Shown piece by piece: positions 35,591 to 48,013 of a stretch of DNA of 64,000 nucleotides. Under the pieces are notes generated by a model. That model saw nothing but the letters and a program-made list of their open reading frames with translations, was not told where the DNA came from and ran no database searches. A program made the position numbers and the translations under genes. The first letter of the stretch is position 1, and each line of letters starts with the position of its first letter. This stretch comes from Eutrigla gurnardus (lineage: Eukaryota; Chordata; Actinopteri; Perciformes; Triglidae), in NCBI GenBank assembly GCA_963514095.1, contig OY741281.1:14536882-14600881 (forward strand). The letters run 5' to 3'.

Positions 35591-36024
35591 AGGGAAACAG
35601 GCTTCAGCTTGAGCGGCCGTTTTCTGCTTAATCCTAGTGCTTGACGCGTCTCTATTTACTATAGCATAACATTGTTTTTGGACGGTAAAAAGTGCAGGGA
35701 ACCAAAACGTCCTTTTGAAAAAGTGCAGGGGACATGTCCCCTATGTCCCCCTCCCCAAATTACGTCCGTGGGTTGTACTGTGCAGTCAGCCCGAGTTTGA
35801 GCAAGCTGCCAGAGAAGTCAGAATAGATCAACTAAAATAATTGATACATGGTTGAAATAATTAGCTAAGTAAAGGATAAACAGTTACCATAGTTATACTG
35901 CTATAATGGCAGTAGATGGTTGACAGGTGGGATCGCTGAAGGGGTGCTTGAGCTCTTCTAAGACAAATAAGGTTGGCAATCACAGGTGTACAGGACTCCA
36001 CTGAGCCTCGCCCTCCGACAGCCA

Positions 36025-36026
<2 letters not shown>

Positions 36027-36085
<59 letters not shown>
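36027..36085. repeat. (GT)29 microsatellite
   Basis: Uninterrupted GT run of 59 bases; a shorter GT-rich part follows at about 36190-36260. Confidence 0.97.
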
Positions 36086-36086
<1 letters not shown>

Positions 36087-37926
36087 TATCCAATCGAATC
36101 TGATTGAGTGTGCAGCTGCGTTTCGCTTGATTACCCCACGCACACGTACACACCCTCCCCTTAAAAGTTATCATATTTGTCTGAGCCTGAGTGTGTGTGT
36201 GTGTGTGAGAGTGTTTGCATTTGTGTGTGTACTTGCGAGTGTGTACGTGCGTGTGAGAATTTGCCTGAGGACAGCAGTCATGCTCCATTAATTAGCACAG
36301 CAACCTGCTGACTTTCAAGTGGCAGTGGCAAAATTAACCCTGCATCTCTGAAAGAGCCCAGAATAGGCTGTTGTTCCAGTGTTGATTACCACTCGTCTTC
36401 CTGTCGTTGCACGGACGCGGGCGCATTTCTGGGGACGCGCACCATGTGTACGAACATGTGTGTACGCCGTGCCCCATCTGATGCCGTCTCTCTGCTGGAG
36501 ATCCCCCCGCTGAGCGCCTAACAACATCTGAAATAAAAACCCCAACTGGTTTTCCTTTCGTTAAGAATCCCATCAGATTGGAAAATGCAATCATAACAAA
36601 GTGGCGGCTAAATTGTATATTTTTTTCTCTTGAGGAGGAGGAGGAGGAGGAGGAGGGTGTCTGATATGAAATAAACTGATTTCTGGTGCATGCAGACACA
36701 GGAGACTGTTAAATACTTGCCACATTAACATTTCAAATTCTTTGGAGCTAGGGAGGGAGGACTTGATTGCACCGCCTACAGTTTGCTACAGCATCTCACA
36801 GGTCCTCCTTAAACGGGTGACTGATGTCCAGACATAAGGGTCAGCTCTTGAGTTTTCACATCTGTCAACGGCGTTGTGAAGTGCAGCGCTCTGTTCTCTC
36901 TCCCCCTCCACTCTTAACGTCTAGCTGCCTAAAAGGCTCGCAAAACCCTGACTGTCTGGATGTGAGCTGACCTCAGTACACACACACACACACACAGACA
37001 CAGATACAGCATGGGGGTGGGGCAGCAAAAAAGCATATAAAGGAATGAGTGTGTGACTGTTTTGTCCTCAAGGGAGATTAAGGTTTAAAATAATTAATAA
37101 TAATTAACCATGTAGGATTTTATCACAGAATGTCATAAACACACACACACACTCACACACACACAGATAGTCAATTGTGGTGAATTTACATTGTTGGGAA
37201 AATCATAAATATCAACTTTATTTATGCAGTGACACCTTATGATCATCTGATGTCTGGATATCTGTGATTCAATACAATATTTGTTTCTGAACAAACTGTA
37301 AAGTATAGTTAGTGCCATTTAAAAAGTTAAGAGTTTAAAAAATGTTTTGATGATTATCAGAATAATATCATGAATCACAATTATTATGGCGAGCATAATC
37401 ATGACATGTCATTTTAACTGTGGTGTTAGTCATTATTTATCTTCTGTATAAATAATAATAGGATTTTAGATTCCAACGCTTATGAAAATAAGATAATCAA
37501 TTATTAAAAAAAATTAAAAAAATAAAATAAAATCCGAAACCCGAACATTTTAAGATAACAATGGCATGAAAGAAAAAAAAACAATCAGCCTCCTAATTGA
37601 TTAATTGACAAATTCTTTCATCACTTCTGTCTACATTAAAGTCTCTTCTGTCTGCTTAGCCATTGTGGCTACCACATTCTAATGCTATCTGCCTCCGTCA
37701 TCCCTCTGCGTACGCTAAACAATGCACATTACTGCTGCAAGGACTTCTTTTTAACCGCATCCTGCCTGCGAGAAGATGTGTCAGTACCTGAGCGACAGCA
37801 TATTGAGAAGCTTTAAAGCTGACTGAGGCTTTCAGCGCAGGGAGAAGTGACGTAGAAAGCAGACGTCTTCTCTTGATAGATATTAGATTATCACTAAGTG
37901 TTCTGATGGGAGGCTGTAAATATAAA

Positions 37927-37953
37927 TGTGTGTGTGTGTGTGTGTGTGTGTGT
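37927..37953. repeat. (TG)13 microsatellite
   Basis: TG run of 27 bases, about 170 bases from the opposite-phase CA run at 38122-38162. Confidence 0.95.
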
Positions 37954-38118
37954 TTAGAGCTTCCATGAGAGGTGGTGTTTGGCTGCTGTCTGCTGTCATC
38001 AGTGTGGCTCTTCGGTGAGTGGCGCTGACAGTTGAGCTGGCCTGGTGCTGTCACATGTCCTTGTCAGGCCACTCAGAGTTAGGGGACGCACCTCGCCATT
38101 GTCAGCTTCTATTATCTC

Positions 38119-38121
<3 letters not shown>

Positions 38122-38162
<41 letters not shown>
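38122..38162. repeat. (AC)20 microsatellite
   Basis: AC run of 41 bases, with a shorter CA run at 38276-38288 downstream. Confidence 0.96.
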
Positions 38163-38164
<2 letters not shown>

Positions 38165-39012
38165 CCATGCACAATACAGAATATGTTTCAAATATGCACA
38201 CAAACACAGAAAAATTGCAGACTCTCTCCTCTGGCCGGTGGCGTTAGCTCTTTCTAGTTCTGCTTCACACACACACACACACACACACTTCCAGGGGGAC
38301 CTTGTGACCTTCCCTGTCTGCCCCATCCTGCCCCCGTCCTTGTTAAGTGTCAGCTCCACCATGCCATCATGCCTTGAGCTGCCGCTCCCTCAGGGCCGGA
38401 TCAGAACCAGATCAGGACTGGCATACTGGGCCAGCAAGAAATCTTTGCCAGCGCTCCCAGCTCCACCGGCGTTCACTTACCACCTTGCTCAGAACGCAGC
38501 GCCAGTGGCCTTCATGTAAACCGTCTTTATTCTCAAACAGCGAGGAAGAAGGCGGCCCTGGGAGGGAGGACGCCGTGCCTGGAACTGTGATTGAAACGAC
38601 CGGAGGGGGGGTTCTCGCTTGTCGCCTGAGCTCATTTCAAGACGTTTGGCATCCAGCGTTAGCAGCACAGATCAGGCTCGCCTCCGGTGGAATATAAAAT
38701 GTTGCCTTGTCTCGCACTGACAGCGCCGTTGTCACATGCAGACTCAGGAGGAGTCAATAAGGCTGTCGAGTGTCTCACACGTCCTGCCAGTCAACACATC
38801 GGAGCGTGTTTTCTTTCTTTTTTTTTTTGCAGCTTTAAATCCAGAATCACTTTCTGTTTCTGGCGAGTTTGTTTTGGTCAGAATTAGTTCAGTGCTTTCT
38901 CATTTTGAACTTTCTCGCGAGCGTTGTGTTCACGGCGCGCGGATCAAGAGTGCGTTATCACTGTATGGGGATCAACAAAGCCTGGCATCCAATATCCACG
39001 CACTCATACCCA

Positions 39013-39034
39013 ACACACACACACACACACACAC
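39013..39034. repeat. (AC)11 microsatellite
   Basis: AC run of 22 bases. Confidence 0.93.
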
Positions 39035-42000
39035 GTTTCTGTTCACTCCTTCTCTTTTCCAATTCAGTAACTCTCCGTCTGTGTCTGTGTATTGGAGCAC
39101 TGGTCCATAACTTTTGTATGAATGACATTACTGCATGTTCTCAGCGCTCAATGGAAAACGTTTGAGTTATTATGCTGCAGATTTTGATGTTCTGATTTAA
39201 TGTCGTGGTGATCTTTTTATACCACATGCTTAAATACAAAGTCATTAATTATATTGTTATGGCTGGAGGGAAGACATTTCCAGAACATTCTCCATGGGCC
39301 TTTATTTTCTCATTCCAACTGAAAAAGTAGAGGATCAAAAGCATTAGTTCTGCCCAAACATTGTGTTACTTCAAAGGCCAGGCACATTTCATACTCGTAT
39401 TTTGAAAAAACACCCGGGATTCCCAATTGTGTGGAAGCTGCTAGATGCTCCAATATCATCAGAGTTTAGGCTAGCTAGAAACTCTTGTGAAAATGTGTCT
39501 AGTGAAAATCTGACCTTTGTCTTGCTTGTGTCCAATGAGGTCATAATCTGTGATATCTGTGCATTTTGGCAAGCGTATGCACCGATACTGATATATCTGC
39601 ATTAAATCTGAATGAAATATTAGCATAGCCTAGCACCGCTTGATCCAACTTCATTCAGAAAACAATAATGTTCTGCATTTTTACTTTTTTTTACAAATCT
39701 GCATCATTATGTTACTTTTCATTCATACACCGCTGTAGTAAACCAGATTAATTCATCCCATGAATACAAAGTTGTACAAAATGTACAAAGCAGCAACATT
39801 TGTTACTTCAGTCGACGAGCAGTCGCCATTTAGAAACAGAAAGCTGCTTTTATCCACTGTCCGTGGACTCAATCCCTCAATATTACAAACGCATCGTAGC
39901 TGGAGGTGGACAGATGGAAATGTATGGGAAATTGGAGGGAAATGTGTTTGTTGTGCATAAATACTGATGAAGCAATGTTTGTCCGTATAACATCTGTCCA
40001 TTACAACCTTCACAGGGACGTCCTTCAAGCTGTTGCTGCAGGTGTAATCGACCTGTCATGGCTCTGCTGCCATTAGTTGTGGCGAAGGGAATATTGCAGA
40101 CACATTTCTGTGTATCACTCCAAGAGACGACATGAAATATGGATAATATTACCTGCAACGAAAGAATAATAACGGCGCGTTAGCCGCTGCTAGACTTTAA
40201 AGTATTCTCTGCCGTTGCAGGTTTGTTACACACTCTTGTGTAATGTGTAATTTTTTGTGATTTTTTTAAAGAATATCAGACGACTGAACTTCGCAGCAGA
40301 TTTGACACCTGTTTGATTAGCTCCCAGTTGGCCATTTAGCACATGCAAGTCAGAGCAAATCCAATGAATCGTTACATCCCTCATTCTGATGGAAACATCA
40401 AGCAAACATCGTCGGAGATTCGTTCGCAGGAAACATCCAAACAAAGATTCATGATTGGTGCTAATAACATCATATTGTGGTATCTCATCAGTCCTCAGTC
40501 GTCACGTCACTCAGTCATCAGTGATTCTGCTGATAAAAGCCAGTTATGATGATTTGATAACAAGCGCTATCAGATCCAGGGAGAGAGAAACTCGTGTCGA
40601 AGGGAGATGTTGGGAAAGAAGAAGGGGTGGGGGGGTGAGAGAAAGAAATGCCCCTCAGAGCGACACCACAATAATTAGCATAGCGGGAGAGAGAGGCGCA
40701 GTGCGGGAGAGATAATCATAGCGCCTTAATGTCTGCTGAATGCTATTTATCAGCAGCATTACCCATAGTGCCCTGGCTTTCCTTCAGTTATCTCCCAGTG
40801 CGGGGTGATGATGAGCCTCCCCTCTTGAACCCGAGCCATGTCAGCATGTGTATGTGAGCGGGCTCTTATATGACATTATACTTAACAAATACATTGTTTT
40901 CTTTGGTGTATTTTCCTCCACCTGTGTATTCTCCTTGTTTTCTCACACACATAAACAGACTTATAGGCCCCCAGAGGTCCATAGTATCTTGGAGGAGCAG
41001 ACCGGTTTTGCTTCCTAATCTGAATAAGTGGCCCCGGTGCTGCCGCACGTGTTGATCTGTTCTCCCACAGTGCATGTCTCTGGATGGGTTTAGTGGGTTG
41101 CCTGGATGTTGGACTAACATTTGGGGATTTGTGACCTGAAGGGGACCTTACCTGAAACAATGAGTGTGTTTTTATTTAACTTCCCTCCCTCAAGGTGCCT
41201 CGTTTGCATCATTTAGTATTTTTCCTGCATTTCCCAGAGTGCATTGTGGCAAGCTCAGAGGACTTTTTCCATTCCACTCAAGTGTCAATTTTCCACAGTA
41301 AGAAGAACAGTATAACAAAAAAACAATCTTGTCAACCCTCTTACTCACACAACCTGTCTCACAGCCGCTTTGTTTTTTTTTTCACAGGAGAACTTGACAT
41401 ATTTCTCCGTAGCAGATATCTTGTAGAAGTAGAAATAAGTCCTTGTTCTTTGACTTGACGCCCAAACTTGGCATTCACTCAAACATGTGTGATGAGACTC
41501 CATCGTGGCTTTTTGAAGTGTCTGAACATGATGTCACGTTGTCTGTTGAATGTAGGACTTCAGGAAGGTACCAGGTTAAAAGACGTCAGGCTCTACGTAT
41601 GAAGATGAGATTGATTGATAAATAAGTCAATGCAGGGGGGATAAATGCAGGAATTAGCTTTTTTCTTTAGAATTGGATTATTAAGGGCATCTTGTTTGAT
41701 GGTGAGAGATGTTTTAAATGCACAATGATGATGCTGTTACTGCCTCTACTGTAGATGAAGCTCACACAAGCCCCCAAAATGATGTCAGCAAGTGTACATG
41801 ATGATGTCATCTGTTTGAATGCAGAATATGAATATGAAAGTCATTAAAAAGACAAATGTTATCTGAGGTGGAAGTAGCAATAAAATGCCAGGCCGTATCA
41901 TAGCTACCAGTAATTATCTTATATTATCTTGTAAATACATCAATGCAAATGCTCACTGATTAATATTCATTTTGCCGAAATGTTAGAAATGAGGTTGAAA

Positions 42001-42920
42001 CGTCACTCGGCACCGCCGTACCGTTCCGTTGGGTCTTCCCGGTGACCTGTTATCACTCTCGCTCTCTTCTTCCTCTCTCCGCTCATCTCTCTTTCCTGCA
42101 GCGCATCGAGACCGATCCACTTCCACACATCATTTATCACTATAAACATTGCTCATTGCTCCCAGCGCAAATATGTTTATTGTTGTCATTCACTCATAGG
42201 CCATTTATTTAATGTGTTTTCTCCCTCTCCCGCTCCACGTCTCTGTTCATTGTGAGGAGTGAGTGCATTGTGAGGAAATCAAACATGTATTTAATGATAA
42301 TGGCCTGACGTGCGGGTGGATGGAGGGAGATTGGAACAGAACGGCGTGCTGGAAAAATCAGATCCCAACATCTCCAAGGTACAAACATAATAGGAAGTCA
42401 AAAAGAATGCCGTCGTGCCTCAGCTGTTGTGAATTCTCCTTTTGTCAGTCGGGGCTCGGCCAACTCTGCTATTGTTCCGCTTTTTAGAGAAGGAATTGGA
42501 TTTTTTTCTCCCTCTCTTTCTCTCTCTCTGGTTTCTCCTCCCGGTGTCGGCGGCCGACTTCCCTCGCTCACCAACGGGCAGCCTTAATTAGGACATTTCT
42601 GAGTGATTTATTCACAAAAGGACACTGGCTGCACCTCTGACCAATTCATTTTGAATGGAAGCTGACAATGTCTTCCAGAAATTGCTAAAAAAAAACAAAA
42701 AAAGCAATCAAGCCAATAAGCAGGGAATTATCAAAAATGTATCCAGGCTTTAGATGAACTGTAACATGTTGATTTGCATCGTATTGGTTTTGCTATGCAC
42801 CTTGATCGCCCAATGAATCTGAGAGTTGTGGGAGAACTACAAACAGCTGAACCAGCAACAGACATGTCACTTTCCTGTATACCCTTCATGTAGACTAAAA
42901 GGAAAAGGAATGAGGCGGTG

Positions 42921-42923
<3 letters not shown>

Positions 42924-42986
<63 letters not shown>
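42924..42986. repeat. (GT)31 microsatellite
   Basis: Uninterrupted GT run of 63 bases, among the longest tracts in the window. Confidence 0.97.
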
Positions 42987-42987
<1 letters not shown>

Positions 42988-43617
42988 ATACACTTGTACT
43001 CATTCCCCTCAGATGGCATATTGCCCTTTACTTCACCACACTGCAAATCCTCGATCATGCTAACCAAGTTAATGTGAGTTGTTATGGCATTTTGCCAATG
43101 TGCGCGGCTATCCCCACAAAGGGAAAAGGTCAGCGTTTTAATGGCTTCACTCCCCCGTGGTAATCGCCTTTTTTGGTTTGCCGCGCAAACTAAATGAAAA
43201 GATGTCGGGCCCACGTGCGGGGTTAACCTACGCTGCTCCATTTCAATAAGTGACGTGCCATTAGCCGTGCCCTCCGCTGTGAGCCCTGCGAAGTCGGCTA
43301 ATCCAGTGACTCACTTTGCTGCCCATCAGTGAGCGCTGGGGGAGGAGATTTCCCCGTTAAACTCTAATTTCATCACCATTATCTCAACATGACTCTTTTC
43401 CACCATATGGCTGAAAAGCTTGGGGGATTTTCATGAGGAACAAGTTCATATTGATATGAATTTAGCCCATTATAGTTTGCTTTTATCAGCATGTACACTT
43501 GGGTGTGCCGACGTAAATCGTTGTAGAACAGTTAACTGGTTCTTCAGCTGGGGCGAGAAAATCCATTCAAAGTCAGTTCAGTTGTCGGGCATAAAGGTTC
43601 AAAACAAATCCATCTCT

Positions 43618-43680
43618 TAAAAGCAATAGTTTGACATTTTGAGAAAAACACTTTAATGCTCGAAAACTGAAAGAGATGTA
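43618..43680 (+). repeat. Terminal fragment of the palindromic MITE family
   Basis: AGCAATAGTTTGACATTTTG followed by AGAAAAACACTTTAATGCTC resembles the outer end of the palindromic teleost MITE whose inner part is seen at 15921-16200. Only this half is recognisable. Assignment is from memory of the consensus. Confidence 0.4.
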
Positions 43681-46026
43681 TCCTGGGAGTTGGTTTATTT
43701 TAATGACGTGTGTTAACTAGCGAGGTTGAAAAGTTAACGTCTGGACTGCAGATGCTCGGATGATAAATTACTGTTTTAATTTCTTCATTCACTCACTGAA
43801 GAGTCTGGGTGTTGCCAGATAAACAAGGTAAGATTCATTCCCCAGATCTGCATTGAATTCCCAGGAGGTGAAAAAAAACAAAAAAAAGCCTAACTAAATA
43901 GGAGTAAATAGACGAAGACGCTTCCTGTGAATGAAGGGAAAGTGGTGCACTGCTCCCCTCCTGCTGCCGCTCCAAACCCAGCTGATTGGTTTAAGAATGC
44001 ACGCTTGCACCGTTAATCAGCATAAATCCATGTGGAGAATTTCACAAAGTCCACAAGTGTGCCCTTCAGGGAGAGCAGAGAGGAGTGACAGAGGGCTCGG
44101 CAGTCGATGGTGTTTCCACACTAGCCGGCGCGCGTCACGTCCTAATCCTTCCCCCTGGAAACCAGGCAGCGTTAAACTAGCTGGAATGAGTGCCATGCAG
44201 GGAGTAAATGGAGGGAGACGACCGTCCACAATGGCCCTGGAAAGTGGCTGCTCTTGTAAACGGGAGGATTAGAGGCAGAGAAATCCTCCTCTCCTCGTGT
44301 AGGCGTGCCCACAGAGACAAAGCCCAGTGTTTGCACTCGTTCCCTGTACCTGTAGTCCTCCAGCTTCAAGTCCACCGAGTGATCATCCCAGTGCAGTAGG
44401 AGTTAGAAAGCATTGTGCATTTGAGACACAATGACGTGCTCTGACTCCGTTACTTGGTTTTCCTCAGAGCAGAAGTTGTCTTGAGTGTGGCTCTAAAAAT
44501 ACGTGTCTGATAATCTGTTTGTGATTGGTCATGAGTCGTTTCGTGACATTTAATTCCATTATAGACATTTTCTTTATAAGAAAATAATTCAGAGGCACAG
44601 TAGGGAACAAGAGGTGGGGGTACAAATAAGAACCTTGTTGGTGACTTTGACATTCCAAAAAGCACTATTCTCACAAAGATCATCCTGTATACTATTTTAG
44701 GTTTTGAGTTTTTAAATCCTCTGTTGGTTAAATAAATGTTAGTAATTTATTTGCAGGGTCAAAGCGTCTTTGTTTTCTTCTGTTCTGCCACTGTGCAGAC
44801 TCTTATTCTCACCTTTCCTACCCTTTTTATTCTGCTTCCCCTCCTCCTCGCTCACCAGCGCATATCAAGCAGGTTGTGGCTAATCACACGACCGGCGTCT
44901 TCCCCTGTCAAATTAACTCTTTATAGTGCACTCATTACCTGCCGGCCCTCGAGGTCTCTCGGCCGTTTGCAGTTAGCCGCGGCCGTAATTTGCATTCCGC
45001 ACCTGGCACCCTGATAAATAGGAAACAGTCTCTCTAGGTAACATGGACAGGCATGACTGGAGGGAACGGAGCAGTCCACCACCTCCACTACCCACAATCC
45101 CTCCCTCCCTCTCTGTAGCCACCACTCCTCCGACGCTCCACTCTTTTCTGCTCTGCCCTGTTTCTTCCTCTTGGCTTTTACGCGCCTGCTCGACTGCCCC
45201 CGTTTCACTCCCCTCCCACCCCTCCATTTCATGTCACTTCCCCATCCCTGTCAGTTTGATTTTTTTTACACTATTTCCACTTTTCTTTTCCCAGGTTCTG
45301 CTCTCTCACACTCGTAGCAAATGCAAATGTTTTGCACTCTAATCCCATGTGTAGTTACACCCCTGCAGTGAATGGTTGAGACATTGCTGTGTGTCCGTTA
45401 CTGTGAATCTGATACCTGATGCTCGAGGCCTATTTAGGTTTCCAAACAGATAATTAGCACTTCCTTCTCAGGCCCTGCCTGATGACACATAAGTAAATGC
45501 TTTTCATTATGCTAATGTTTGGCAGAAAAAGGTGTGGGCTGAGAGCCGTGGGTGGGATGGTGCCTAGTGTTGTGGGAGTGTGTGTGAATGTGTGTCAGCA
45601 GACTGTGTTTGGTTGATGGAGCCGTTCAGTCTCGTAGACATGCCCCCCAGAAATACCGTCTGCTAATGTCTACGATCTTCCAAGGTGTCTGCGGTGGGAT
45701 GCCAGGCACCCTCTTCCCTCGCCTCTTTTCCAATTTCCTCCCACGACAAACAGCCATGAAGCCTCGTTTTCAAAAAGAAAATCATACACACGCAGCAGAG
45801 CGTTTTCCAATCAAACCATACTTTGGGTTTTTTTTTTTTTTTGGAACGTTGCATCTAATCAGCGATTGTCCTCAACCCATTGTCGAAGATTGCCTTCCAA
45901 ATGTTCAGAGAGTTACAAAGTATAGCGGAGCGAAACATCGAACACATGTTCATTAATAACAAATCTTTGGTGTAAATATGGAAGCTAATCAGACACATCT
46001 CGCCTTATGAGGTAATCAGGAGAGAT

Positions 46027-46031
<5 letters not shown>

Positions 46032-46091
<60 letters not shown>
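46032..46091. repeat. (GT)30 microsatellite
   Basis: GT run of about 60 bases, followed by interrupted GT (GTGTGTTTGTGTGTGTGTGA) to about 46120. Confidence 0.96.
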
Positions 46092-46094
<3 letters not shown>

Positions 46095-46204
46095 ACATGA
46101 GTGTGTTTGTGTGTGTGTGATCGGGCTCCCAGGTAATTATAGCAGACAGCTGCCATGGCATCCTGGATCAGTCCCACCTCAACAAGCCGCAACACATACT
46201 TTGA

Positions 46205-46207
<3 letters not shown>

Positions 46208-46251
<44 letters not shown>
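46208..46251. repeat. (AC)22 microsatellite
   Basis: AC run of about 44 bases, 116 bases after the GT tract and complementary to it. Confidence 0.96.
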
Positions 46252-46252
<1 letters not shown>

Positions 46253-47905
46253 AGGTCCCACATCAACACAGCATTATTAGTGGGGATGATGGCCAGATTT
46301 GTATCATTTTATTCAGCGTCTCAGACAAGCTGAGGCAAATTGTGTCTGCGACGCATCCAGAGTGGCGTGTACCGAGATGAGATGCACCTGCCGCGGAGCG
46401 GAGCAGAAGGAGCTGTCGAGATAGCGGGGAGACAATGATTTCAAAGCTGGGATGCAGGCGCTGTTATGCTAAACAACCCCACTGCTTTGTGTACAATACA
46501 GGAGGTAGGGCCGACTCGCCCCGGCCGACAGAGGCTGGAAACACGGGGCGGCTTGTGCTTCTCCATCTTTATCCCCCTCTTCTTCCCACACCTGATCTTT
46601 TCTTTGATGCACCCTGATCTGTCAAAACACTCCCCTGTCTCTCCTCCCCCCCTCCCCCCCTCTGTCTCCCCCTTTCTAGTGTGTGCCGTGTTCGCCAGGC
46701 TTGGTGTGGTATCATGCCTGCATGCATCATGGACCTGCTAACAAATTACATAGAGTAGCCACTCTGCTTCCCCTCTCACTCAGCTGTCAAGTGGAGCCAC
46801 TGAAGCATTTTCCCTCTTCTCCTCTCCCACTTTCATCCATCCGTCCATCTCGCCATCGAGTCTGCCTCTTCCCAGCAAGCCTCTCTGCCTGCTCAGCGTC
46901 ATGCTCCCCGTCCTACCCCCGATTTACTCTACCTGTACACCCATCTGGGACGCGGAAGTGATCTCCCTCTCTTCCATCGTTCAACTTCATTTATCCATCC
47001 ATCTCTCAGCACTTTCCCTTAACATTACCTTCACCTCTCTTCCTTTTTAGCTTTCTGTCCACCTAAGCATCTTTACATTTTCAAGAGACATTTACAGATT
47101 TCATATAGAAATCAAATAGACTCAAATATAGTCTCAAATAGACACTGAGTAACATTAGTCAATGGCCAACATCGTTAGAGCAGTTTTTCTACAATTTAAT
47201 TGTTGATTCCATTTTACTGAAGACATGAGCACCAAATTCATTCAGATTTACGACAAAACAAGGGGGGACTCCTTACCTTTGGAGGGGTCATAAAGTCTGA
47301 ATTGAACATTCCATTCCTCGATTAGTTATGTTACTTTAAAGAATGTTTGTTGTGAATCTTATCATGTAAAGTCCAATGCAACGAAGACTGCACGTCAACG
47401 ATATTCTTCTTCCTGCACCATGTTGTTGGCTATGAAGATTCTTGCAACCGTGCTGGCTCCAAAATAAGTGTCCCCATCTGTCTCTGTTTAGTTTGGAGCC
47501 CTTTTGGTTTTGCCAAGTAGGCTTGTCGCTGACGGGCAGGTGGAATTTAAGAGGATAAAGAGAGGTTGTATCAGTATGCTGGGTGCCATAAATCCTAAGG
47601 TGTCATAAACCATGTGCCGTTAATCGTCTCGGAGCTAAAACTAATGTATGATTCATAATTGATGATTTGATGTTATTCGATAGCCTAGGTTTTGTACAAG
47701 TTATATTAATTATAGTTTAAATAAAGTAGTATTCCCCATCTTTGCTGAGCAAGAGTTCTTCGTCAATTTCAACTGCTGGCTTCCAAAGGCAACTAGATGA
47801 CAAAAACACATAAAAAATACTGCATCTCATAAAGGATACAAGCAGTTTGATAGAGTGGACCGAAGACATACCCTTATTCTGCCTTCATAATAACATTTTC
47901 ATGAC

Positions 47906-48013
47906 AGTGTGAGGTGATGAGGGATATTTGAGTTTTTATTATTAGTTAGCTGTAACACCGATACAACTAACTAATAATAAAAACACTCAAATATCCCCCC
48001 CACTCACCACTTT
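47906..48013. repeat. Long near-perfect inverted repeat (hairpin) with 10-base loop
   Basis: The left arm (47906-47953) contains GGGATATTTGAGTTTTTATT and ATTAGTTAGCTG. The right arm (47964-48013) reads, on the other strand, GGGATATTTGAGTGTTTTTA and TTATTAGTTAGTTG. Only a few mismatches and a two-base indel separate arms of nearly 50 bases, enclosing the loop AACACCGATA. It may be a foldback transposon/MITE or a source of a hairpin RNA. No target duplication was found. Confidence 0.85.

Larger units (their letters stand above)
31208..35770. mobile_element. Candidate hAT-like composite element with TIRs and 8-bp target duplication
   Basis: The left end reads CAAGGACGAAATTTTG and the right end, read inward on the other strand, reads CACGGACGTAATTTGG: 13 of 16 positions agree. 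Immediately outside are GGTTGTTC (31200-31207) and GGTTGTAC (35771-35778), an 8-bp direct duplication with one mismatch. Just inside, both ends have a G-run followed by ACA, and the right end has a perfect 14-bp palindrome (35728-35741). TIRs starting with CA and 8-bp duplications are hallmarks of the hAT superfamily. No transposase was recognised inside, so the element would be non-autonomous. It contains LINE fragments, a possible LTR and an intact coiled-coil gene. Alternative: two independent old copies of the same short repeat end, in opposite orientation; the matching flanks argue against this. Confidence 0.45.
35779..43617. other. Non-coding stretch with dense microsatellites
   Basis: Apart from the dinucleotide tracts listed separately, a (GAG)n tract lies at 36632-36656, short CA tracts at 36978-36995 and 37139-37165, and AT-rich sequence at 37080-37620. 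No gene or RNA is recognised. The part from about 41930 to 42330 is non-repetitive and ATTA-rich and may be a conserved element. Open frames covering CA tracts encode only His-Thr or Val-Cys runs and are not genes. Confidence 0.5.
43681..47905. other. Non-coding stretch, no gene seen
   Basis: Contains a T15 run (about 45828-45842), a C-rich polypyrimidine tract (about 46625-46676), and long GT and CA tracts listed separately. No coding signal was recognised. Confidence 0.5.

Noticed and set aside
35980..36291. Frames of about 100 codons with Thr-His or Val-Cys repeats
   Set aside because: They are translations of the GT/CA tract. The same artefact occurs at every dinucleotide tract in the window.
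38019..38519. Open frame of 166 codons on the plus strand
   Set aside because: It runs through the CA microsatellite, giving a Thr-His run, and its other parts have no recognisable domain.
45043..45342. Frame of 99 codons rich in Pro, Ser and Leu
   Set aside because: It is a translation of a C/T-rich tract with no initiation or splice context and no family resemblance.
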